Below are positions 40,301 to 52,300 of a stretch of 64,000 nt of DNA, in pieces. The notes beneath the pieces are model-generated. The model saw only the letters and a list, made by a program, of their open reading frames with translations. It was not told the DNA's origin and made no database searches. Both the position numbers and the translations under genes were made by a program. The stretch's first letter is position 1. The number at the start of each line of letters is the position of its first letter. Source of the stretch: Escarpia spicata (taxonomy: Eukaryota > Annelida > Polychaeta > Sabellida > Siboglinidae); the NCBI GenBank assembly GCA_963995525.1, contig OZ023210.1, positions 22,055,913-22,119,912 of the forward strand, given 5' to 3'.

Positions 40301-43300
40301 CGGGGTGCGGCTTTAATTAGGGGTGCGGCTACAAATATAGGATTTACGCTAGTAACAACAAACACAAAACAACGAATGCAGTAAAAGACAAATCTGAAAA
40401 CCTAATAACTGAAGGACCAGGCGGGCAAGATGGAAGGACCATTTTGAAGAAGTCCTTAATAGACCTATGCCCGATGGCCCCATTATAGATATTGAATTAG
40501 ATCCAATCATAGATGAAATCAGCACAGACCCTATAACAAAAACAGAGATTAAAGCAGCACTGAGGAAGCTAAAGAATTGGAAAGCCGGAGGTAAAGATGA
40601 CATTACAGCAGAATTGTTGAAAGCAGACATGGCAACAACAGTGAATTGGCTTCTAAGCTTATTCAAAACAATTTGGGAACAAGAAAAAGTAAAAAGACTG
40701 ATTGTTAAAATACCAAAGAAAGGTAACCTTACAGAGTGTGGAAATTGGAGAGGAATTACTCTAACATCTGTCCCCAGTAAAGTGTTTGGAAGAGTAATAA
40801 TAGACAGAATAAGAGATGGAGTTGACAACAAGTTGAGAGATGAACAAGCAGGTTTCAGAAGAGGACGAATCACAGTTGAGCAGATAGCCATGCTTCGAAA
40901 CATCATAGAACAGGTAGTGGAATGGCAAGTAACGCTATATTAACTTTTGTAGACTTTGAAAAGGCATCTGACTCTGCACACTAAGAGAGCCTTTGGGAAA
41001 TCATGGCGAGCTACGGAATCCCACACAAGATAATCAGAATGGTCCAGATTTTGTACGAGGACAGTGAATGTGCAGTGTTAGATGAAGGTGAACAATCTGA
41101 GTGGTTCAAGGTAAAAAACGGAATTAAGCAAGGAGACGTAATGACCGGATTTCTTTTCGTGATGGTAATCGACTGGATAATGAGGAAAACAACTGAAGAA
41201 AACAACACAAGGTTAAGATGGAGATTGATGTCAAAACTTGAAGACTTGGACTTTGCAGATGACATTGCACTTATGTCATCAAGTTACAGACACATGCAAG
41301 CAAAGGCAACAAAGATGAATGCATTCGCATCAAAAACCGGCCTAAAAATCAATTTAAAAAAAAACTGAAGTACTGAGGATAAACAGCAAATGCAACAACA
41401 GAATACAGATTGATGACCAACAACTGAATGAAGTAAAGAAAGATACATACCTGGGCACAAACGTCAGCAAGCAAGGAGGAGGGGGTGACGATATTAACAA
41501 CAGAATATGAAAAGCAAGGACATCATTCATGAAACTCAAGCAGATATGGAGCTCAAATGTGTACACATTAAAAACTAAACTCTGATTATACAATACTCTG
41601 GTCAAATTAGTGTTACAGTTTGGATGTGAAACATGGAAAATAAACAAAAGCGACAACAAAAAACTTGACATTTTCCATTTCCATTTCAACTGTCTAAAAA
41701 GAATTTAAAAAAATTAGATGGCCAGGAGTAATTTTGAACAAAGACATTGAGAACATAACAGCAGAAGAGAAGATCAGCACAGAAGTACAGAGAAGAAGGT
41801 GGAATTGGATCGGGCAGAAAAGAAAGAAAGAAGGACCACAACCATTGCCTGACAGCACTGACATGGACGCCGGAAGGAACAAGAAAAGTTGGTTGGACAA
41901 AAACAACGTGGAGAACCACAGTGGAAAAAGAATGAAAACAACTGGGCTGGGCAACATGGAGCAAAGCCAGACACATAGCCATTGACAGGGCGAGATGCCG
42001 GAGTCGCACAGCAGCCTTATAGGCCACAAGGCCCAAAGAGGATAGGTAAGGTAAACTGTATGTAAATGATTCATCCCATCTCTGGCATACAACACCAATC
42101 CTCATTGCAATGTAACGGTGCACAGATGCACCTCCTGCCCATTCAACTGTCTGTGTGTATACAGCTGCAGCTGGTGGCCAGTGACTCCGGCCAGCCCCCA
42201 TTCAGAAGCACCCAGATTCTCACGGTGATCATCATTGATGTTGACGACAACGACCCACAGTTCCCACAGTACAAGGTTAGTTTCACTTTAATGTAATTAA
42301 TGTGACCTAATGTCTAGCAACGAGGTGTGTCAGAATAGCTGACGCACATGTGGATTTGTCAGACATTCCGTTATATATTTTATCGAAATTCTGGCCCGAA
42401 ATGTTTTCGTTGCGACAAAAAAACATAAAAATAAGGGCCAAGTTGTTTGAGTGAGAACTCCATCGGATAGGATTGCTCTGGCAGGTGTCATATAATGTAA
42501 TGTCATGTAATGTAATGTAAAGTAATGTACACATGTAAACATTGTTAGTAAAGAAAACCTTAATGTAGGTCATGCGCATACCATGATTGTGATGTCAGTT
42601 TCTGGATACGTCGATTGTGTTTGGTAGAACTGCTGCACGATTCCATACACCATGATTGTGTACGAGAAGACACCAATTGGATATAAACTGGGTGAGGTGA
42701 AGGCAAAGGACAAAGATGTGGGCAAACACGCCTTGACCATTTACACCATCGTTGGTAGGCATCTCATGCAAGTCATAACAAAAAGTACTACAAAAGGTGT
42801 TTCAAACAGTACAGAAGAAACATAAAGAAAACTTGGTTGACAATAAATGACATCTTAAACAGGAGTAAACACAAAATGTCATTTCCACACATGTGAATGG
42901 AAAACAAGTCACAGATAAAGCAACCGTTGCAAATCATTTTAATACCTTCTTTACAAACATTGGGCCAGATCTCGCCAACAATATATACAGTCCAATTAAT
43001 CTTTCTTTTACAAAGTATTTAACTGCTAAACATAATTCAGAATTTATTTTAGAAAAAGTGAAAAAAAATTACGAAGGTTTTATTGATAACCTATATGTAC
43101 AATCCAATTATGGAATAGATGGTATATCTACCAAATTATTGAAATTTGTAAAAGAAGTTTTAACAGAGCCGCTTATAATAATAATAAATCAAACTATTGA
43201 AACAGGAATATTTCTAGATAACCTAAAAGTAAGAAAGTTTATTCCATGATTAAAAAAAGAAAATGATAGTGTATTTACAAATTCTCGGCCCATATCACTG

Positions 43301-46300
43301 TTGCCTGTTATATCAAAGGTTATCGAAAAAAAAATTTTCATCAACTATATACATTCTATCAAAATATACTTTTCAACAGTCAGTACGGATTTAGAAAGGG
43401 ACACTCAACAAAACTAGCTGCATTAGAACTAATTGATAAAATCACCTGTGGAAAGGACAAAGGTGAAATTCCAATAGCCATATTCTTAGATTTATCAAAA
43501 GCCTTTGATACACTAGACCATGAAATTTTAATAAACAAACTCGTATTATGGAGTCAGGATGTGCAAATGGTCTCAACGAGCTATTTAACCAACAGGACAC
43601 GGTGTGTTGAAATGGAAGGCACATCATCTGACATGTCACTAATCACTACAGGAGTGCCTCAGGGCTCTATATTAGGTCCTCTTCTATTTTTGATATATAT
43701 AAATGATATTGTATATGCAGTTAAATGTTTTGAAAATTGTACTTCTATATGGTGATGATTCAACTTTATCAAGCTTGTTGAGTTCTTTCAATACACAATC
43801 TAATAATTTTGATGATATTAATGCTGAATTGGATAAAATTGAAAGTTGAAGACTTATTTAAAATTAAACAACTACAGTTTGCTTATACACATCAGAATGG
43901 TAATCTACCTACATATCTGCAGAACATACCAATTACTTTAAATACAGATGTACACAGTCAACACTCGAAGTAGAAAAGATGTTCACATTGAAAGAATAAA
44001 CACAGAATTTGATAAGAAAACCGTAATTTGCTCATGCTTTGAACAACACTTCAAATTTAATCACAGACAGAATTCGGACTCATCCCTAGAATGTATTTAC
44101 TACGTCTGCTAAACAATTCATCATCTCAAACTATGACGATAAATGTAAAATCACAAATTGCTACACATGCCAAAATACTAAGAACTAAAAAAGGGAAAAA
44201 GGGTGAATTTTCTAATAATTTTGTTATACCTTTATATCTTTTTTTCTCATGAATTATACTTAAGGTGACGTTTGTATATTGTTTGACAGATATGTGCATC
44301 CTGTGTAAACATTTAATTATTATTATTATTTTATTTTTGATGATTTGAAACGAATGCTTAGCACATGATATGATGCTATGTCTGTCTGTCTCTGTCTGTC
44401 TGTCTCTGTCTGTCTTCAGTTTTCATGGTTAATTTTGTGCATGAAAAATTGAGCAATATGTGCTAATGGCGGCCGTTTACAAATTGCATGTTTTGTTTAA
44501 AAATTGAACCTTTCAACAGTGCAACATTCAAATTGCAAAAACTGTTTTGGACTTATTTCATGTAATTTGTTGTGCAGTGTACCTTTAACATATTTATTTA
44601 AGTATTAAGAAACTTATATTTTAAAAGAGAGGATGGACTAAAGACTGTCGGTAAACTCACTGGTGTGTGCGTTACTATACAGGTGGAGCCCCCCAGGGAA
44701 CGTTTAAAGTGAACAGCACGACTGGGGTTCTCTATTTGAATAAGGCCCTCAACTACGAGGTCCAGAGAGTTTACAAGTTGTTGATTCGGGCGAGCAGCTT
44801 GCTACGTACGGCAGAGCTGTCGATTCCCGCATACTGTCTGTGTCAAGATCCATCCCTGGTCAGTGTCATTGTCACCGTTCTTGTCAACGGCACTGACCCG
44901 GCCTTCACATACCGACAGTATAATGCATGTAAGTGTCATCGTTTTTACTGTTCTTTTATGCCAGTAATTTTAGTTATAATTAGTTATAATATTCTTTAAA
45001 TTTCATATCAGAGTATCAATATATAGTTGAATGTCGCTTGATGGTCACCTCGGTAATACAGCCACCTCACTTAAGGTCACCCTGGGACAGTCCCAAATTA
45101 TTTCTGCAACAGTAAAGTATAGGAAAGTATTCCTGCTAATACAGTCACCTCACTATTCAGGTCACTTGTTCAGTCACAAGGGTAACCTTAATAAAAAAAT
45201 AGGTTCCACTTTTGTTCAGTCCCAGGGGTGACTTTAATAGGGAGGTTCCACTTTTGTCCAGTCCCAAGGGTGACCTTAATAGGGAGGTTCCACTGTACAT
45301 GCATTGAATACATGCTGTCATTTTGAAGATTGGGCAATTTTGTTTGTTATTATTATTGTTATTATTCAATTCAGGCTATGGACAGTGATGGATATTTGTA
45401 AATCAATAGTCTTCATGCAGTAATTGCAGTGTGGCTGAAAACTCCCCAAAGAAGTCAATATGGTGTTCAAATGAACAGGTCTGCCAATGGGTAAAGTAAA
45501 GCACTTTAAGCAGTCTTAAGGACTGGATCCAGTACTACATAAGAACTTACCTTATAGAACACACACATATTCGTGCATACATGTTACGCAAGCGTCTGTG
45601 TATGTGTAACAAAAAAGTTAAAGTAAAGATCAGTTCTTATATAGCGCAGTATCCAGTCCTCAGGGCTGCTCAGAGCACCGCCTTACACTTTACTCCCTGG
45701 CAGACCTGTTCAATCGAAGACACCATCTCGAGATCTCTGGGAAGCATCCAGCCACGCTGCAGTTAATGCGCGAAGACTATTCGTATATAAATACCTACCA
45801 CTGTCTATAGCCAGGTTCATAATACAAATGAGTGAACTGGAGCAACATTGAGTGAACGAACTTGCCCAAGGTTCGACATGGCAGCACAGGATTCAGACCC
45901 CGGGTTCTCTCGGTCGAGAGTCCGAAGCTCTAGCCACTGCGCTACTGCACTCCACAATGTGTGTGTGTCTCCAGGTATCGCTGTGACAGCACCACTAGGT
46001 TCACTGGTGACTGTTGTGGAGGCTCGAGACCCCAACAGTCGGAGAGGCATGAATTACTCCATCACGAGCCTGCAGAGTGTCAACTCTGAGGCCCCTGACG
46101 ACACAGTTGAAGCCAATGCAACCACCTTCTACATCGGTCCTTCTAATGGAACTGTTTACAGCAACGCCCTCATGACAAGGTACAAGGCGCACTACTTCAA
46201 GACTGGGCTGGAGGCTACTGGACTGACTGGCTCCAGCACAGCCAGCTTGTGGGTGAGTACTTTGTTTGTGTTGGGGGGTGGGGTGGGGGTGGGGCTGGAG

Positions 46301-49300
46301 ATTGTGTGGAGTTGGGGGGTGGGTGTAGGGGTGTGTGTGTATTTGTGAGCGTATATTGCAGTGGGTGGTTTTGAATTCATGCATTATGATTATCCATGGA
46401 TGCATGCATACACGAATATGTGTATGTGTACATGTATGGAATATGTTTGTAAGTCAGACCTGGGGTTGATTCCAATCTGGGTTCCAACTAACATTTTTGA
46501 TTCCAATTCCTGTTCCACCCACTAGATAGCGATTCTGATTCCAATTGACCTTTTTTCATTCCGATTCCAATTCCAGTTCCGATTTTGACACATTTTATTC
46601 CAATTCCACTAAATGGTAAATTAAAGGAAGTTGTTATATACAATTTATGTACATGTACGATTTATAAGCAATTGTTTTTATTTGGAAATTTGTGATGTTG
46701 GTTAGTTGAATCTGATCCTTCTGAAGCTGTTGGTTCCAGTCTAGTTCACTGCTCTGTTAATGCCATAAAATTAGCTTGTCAGTGTTCTGGCTTTATTCCA
46801 CATTTCACGGCACACATAACTATAACGCCAGAAACAACATTAAAAAATGTACCTAGCACATACAGCTGGGAGTTACAACTCACTTTGTTACTGTAGTAGG
46901 GACGATTTCCTGTTTTTTAGTCCTTTGAGCATGGACTTATGCCATCACTCACTGACTCTGCATCCGCTTTTAGCTGCCATATCTCTGTTCAACAATTTTT
47001 TCTCTAACTTTGCATAGCCATATCTTAGGGTACTGCCACTAGGCACGATAAATCTGTATTTGATTGAATCATTCTAACCCCCCAGGACCCTCCAAACTGA
47101 TAAATTTAAAAATTTTGCCTTTTTTTTCAAAAACTCTTCAATAAATTGTTCTCTGATTTTGCATAAACATTTCATACGATAGTGCCACTGTACACAAGAA
47201 ATCTGTATTTGATTGGATCATTCTAAGGGCACTGCAGGGCCCCCAAAATGATATGTTATGTAGTGTATGGTGTTTGTCACACATTGGACTGGTTGCTAAA
47301 AGACAGTGTCCTTAAGAGACTGCAACCCTAGTAGACACTACACAGGCTGCTTGCCATGGCATTGGCCAGATTAATGATGTGTCATTGGGGGGGACTGGAT
47401 TCTGCCTTAAGGGCTGATGTACTGTAGTAAACAGGCAGTTGTTGAAATAAAGTAGCCCTGTGAACTAGTACCACTGTGTTGAGTATTGCCTTTATTGTTA
47501 CTGTACTGTACTGATACAGCGTTACTGCATAGCAAGTGACTATGTAACACTAATAGCAATGAATATTTTGTTATACCATGTTGAATTTTTTTATCATGTG
47601 AATAATGACTCTCGACTTTAAAATGGACTTTTCTCCACAACTAATTCTTGATGGGTGCCCTGTTTAAATTCTTGTAACGTTGGTTACAGTGCAGATATTT
47701 AAGTAACTTCTCTGATTTTGCATAGACATTTTATGTGGTAGTGCCACTATACACAAGAAATCTGTATTTGATTAAATAATTGTAACCTCCCCCAGGGCCC
47801 CCAAACTCCAACGGAACAGGGCCTCTTGGTTTCCATAATTATATGACTTCATTTATTTCTACAGTATTTTTGCAGCACAACAATAAATCAGTGACCGTGG
47901 AATTTAAAACATATTGATTCCAGTAAGCAATTCCACAAACAGCAATTCTGATTCCAGTTTTCCTGCAGTCTACCGCTTCCTATTCCAATTCCACTACTTT
48001 CATATTGACTGATTCTGATTCAAATTCTGAAATTAGAATCGGAATCAGCTTTTGATTCAAATTCTGGAATCAGGATTACCCTGTGTCTGATGTAGGTATG
48101 TTTGTATGCATATCATATATGTATATATGTATGTATGTATATATAATGTATATATATGTATATATACATTTATATATATCCTTATAACAAATTCACCTGT
48201 AGGGTAATTGCTTGTTTAGTAAGTTAATGTAACTAAAACTCTGCATAGCATGTGTAAATTCTATATGTGAAAAAGCCCATTTCCAAGGCTAATATGGAAA
48301 TATTGATGTAGTGGTTGTGCTGGTATTGCCAAAAGAAAATATTTAATCATGGTTGTTTAATTTCTTAAAAATTAATTGTTTTTTGCCAGATTTGGGTGAC
48401 GCTCTCCAGTCAACAGGTGACCTTGACCTTTGCGAGACCTATCGATGAAGTGAAACGTGACATGCAACAAATCATCAGGTTCGTAAACATAATGTCCCAT
48501 CTTAGTGCCTTGGTGTAGTGGCTACAGCTTTGGACTCTCAACCGAGAGATCCCGGGTTTGAATTCTGTGCGTCGGTGTTGAACCTTGGGCAAGTTCGTTC
48601 ACTATACATTGCTCCAGTTCTCTTAGCTGTATGAATGAGTACAGTGGTGAATATTTGTGTACGAACAGTCTTTGTGCATTAATTGCAGCGTGGCTAGATG
48701 CTTCCCAGAGAAGTCGAGATGGTGTTCGATTGAACAGGTCTGCCAGGGAGTAAAGTGTAAAGCGATTTGAGCAGTCCTGAGGACTGGATACAGCGCTATA
48801 TAAGAACTGACCTTTACTTTTTTTTAAACTTTTTTAACATTTGTAACTGATCAGGCTGATATATCATGTATTGTTGCAGGCTTATGTATCAACGACATAT
48901 TATTTCACACTGATATATCAGTTGTATGTCATGTTTCAGGCTGATATCTGAGATCACAAATGGAGGCATTGTTTGTGTGGGTGATCCAAGATATCACATC
49001 ACTGAAGCCAACATTGTCAACGTTGATTGGTAAGCACTCTAATGGAATGGTAAACACACTCTTAAAAGTAACTGAATGGTGAGCTCGCTCATAACTGTAA
49101 CCGAACGATAAACTCACTCTTACCAGTAACTGAATGGTAAGCTCACATTTACCTATAACTAAATGATAAGTTCACACATACCTGTAACTGAGTGGTAAGC
49201 TCATTGTTGTGTGTGACAGAATTGCAAGCTCATTGTTATATGTGACAGAATGGTAAGGTCATTGTTATGTTTGACAGAATGGTAAGATCATTGTTATGTG

Positions 49301-52300
49301 TGACAGAATTGCAAGCTCATTGTTATATGTGACAGAATGGTAAGGTCATTGTTATGTGTGACAGAATGGTAAGCTCATTGTTATGTGTAACAGAATGCCA
49401 AGATAGCTGTCACTGACATAATGGCAAGAACTCTTAATTAAGACAGTTGACATGTCTAGGAAACATGCTCATACTACTAGTTTTACACTAAGTTATTCAT
49501 ATTTTAAATATATTTTTAAGTACTTATTTTAACATGAGAAGTGAATTTATTTTAACATTTAAACCAACTTACTTAATCTACCGATGTTTACAACATTGTT
49601 ATCTTAATTTATTTATTCTTATAGTTAAATTTTATTTATTTCTACTATTTAGTCACTATGAATGAAATAGATATGGCGCTATATAAAAAAAACATTATTA
49701 TTAGCTATTGCTGCCACCCTGGCTTTGAGTGGTGTGTGGATGGATGAGTGGTGGTGAGTGGGTGGGTGGGTGGTGGGTGGGTGGGTGGTGGGTGGGTATG
49801 GTGAAATAACAACTCCATCCCTGCCTATTCATCAGGCGAGATGTAGTACACATTTAGGTTAATTGATATTTCACATGGTGACATGGGAGAGTGACTGAGA
49901 CTGTGTTTGCTGCAGGACGGATCTGGTGATCCACGTCATTGACGGCAACACTAAACAGGTGATCCCTGGAGCAGTTCTCTACCCTCTCTTAAAGGAAAAC
50001 CCGGGAAAGTTGGCTGCCATGAATGTCCAGGGCATAACGATGGTAAGCATGAAACAAAGACAATAGAAGGATACCCTAAGACAGATTACTCACACAGAAT
50101 GTGGTAGCATGATGTGCCAGATTTATGTACTGTATCCTTTATAGATGCACACATTTCATTAAAAGATCAGTCAAAATAGGAATATTTTAAGGAGTAAATT
50201 TGTTTTTCAAGAAAATGTTTAATGCCAAAAACCGCTATTACAATGAGAATTTTTGTTGTCATACTAAGCCAACAACATGCACATACTTACTGTTTATCTA
50301 TTGAGAAATTAAAAATATATAAAATAGGAAGCCATTCACATCAATCACAGCCATTATTGGCCAGTTTGCTTTTTAATGACAAACCAGTCATTTGGGCCAT
50401 TTATTTAATTAGTACTAATCCATCTGATTTTTTTCACTACCAGTTGTGCCAATGTTATTCATTAATGTGGGCCAAAGACTTGAAACTATTAGTTATTCTA
50501 GTGGCCAGCTGGCCCCTTCTAAATTCCACCAGTCTTATCAATTGTAATTATCCGTCTTGGCCAGTCATCTGCCAGTCTTGAAAATGGGCAGAAATACAGA
50601 ATTCTTATTGACGTCTGTATGTGTTGTAGCTCGCCTACTCGGAGTGGGATGGCTTCATCATCAGCCCCGTGTTGGCGGCTGTCATCCTGGTGCTCATCCT
50701 CCTGCTCCTCCTCCTTCTCCTCCTCTGCTGCTGCTGCTTCTGCTGCGCCGGATGGTCTGTATCTTCTACTTACATTCGTATCAGCTCATAAGATTTTGCT
50801 CTTTAAAGTCAATTTCGCTCCTTATTCTTATGAGCTCATAAGATTTTGCTCTTTAACCCTGCGACCGGCCAAGGCTGATTCATCGGCCCACAGTACCTAC
50901 CTTTTTAGTAACATTTAAAATTTCCATGCTAGGTGATTGACACGTGAACATTTGGTATCGTTGGATAGCTAACAGGTTTTTCAAGATGGTGTATATTTAT
51001 TCATGAGCATATTGATTGACAGCTAGTGACTGCCTAGCCAACAAAACATGTGACCAAGTTGGCGGCAAAATTAGACACCCGCACATGTGGTATGAATGGA
51101 AAGTTCTGTTATTGGCCAATATGCCGAAAATGATGTCAGCTAGCTATGGTAATTCAGTGAATCGGAACAAAGCATTTCAGGCACCCCGTCCCCGGCCCTC
51201 TGGAGCTGAAGTAAACAACAAAATGGTGGACGTCGTTGCAGAGAATTGTTCACTTCGAAAGTTTATTTCGGATTATCTCAAGTTACCGCATCAATATTTC
51301 TACAAAATGCCTGGCAGTATTCATGAATAAAGTTATTATACTAGTTCAGACAGTTAGAATGACTTTGGGGTGTTTTTTGATGTGAAAATTCAACTAATTA
51401 GCAGCACAATGTTTCTCCGGGCGAGCACGTGTGTTAACAAGATTTAACAAGATTTAACAAGATTGCCACCCAGAGAATTAACTCTAGGTAGCAGGTGGAC
51501 AAGGAAGCCCTTGGCTTATCGAGAGTCCGACCTTTTTATCTATGTGTATCCCGCCCGTCTGAGGTATGTGTCGATTTTATTTTTAAACATATTCATGCTA
51601 CTAGCACCCACACAATCAGCAGGTAATCTGTTCCATTCATTTACAGTCCTTTGTGAAAATGAAAACTTTCTTATATCCAATCTACTCTGCTCCTTTGCTA
51701 ATGCAAGATCATGTCCTCTAGTCCTTCTATCTTTCTTAACTGAGAAAAACATTTCTATCAATATTTTCATAACCCTTCAATATTTTAAACACTTCTATCT
51801 GATCTCCTCTCAATCTCCTGGTCTCTAGTGTTGTTAAACCGCATTTTTTTTGGTGTATTTCATAATTAAGATCCCTCAGATTTGGTATCATTTTAGTTGC
51901 TCTCCTCTGCACTCTTTCTAGCATATCTATGTCCTTCCTGCGATATGGCCTCCACGCTTGAATACAATATTCTAAATGAGGCCTAACTATTGTTTTGTAC
52001 AGCGGTATTATTAGCTCTTTTTCCTTATACGTTATGTTTCGCCTAATTAATCCAAGGATTTGATTTCCCTTTGAAACTGCAATTCCGCACTGCTCTGAAA
52101 TCTTCATATCAGCACTAACGGTTAACCCTAAGTCCTTTTCTTTTACAGTAGTACTTAGTACAGTACCCCCCATTGTATATTCTACCTCTTCGTTCCCATG
52201 TCCTATGTGGAGGCATTTACATTTCCCAAAATTGAACATCATTTGCCACTTCTCAGACCATTTGATCAACCTGTCAAGATCATCTTGTAAATGCTTTCTA

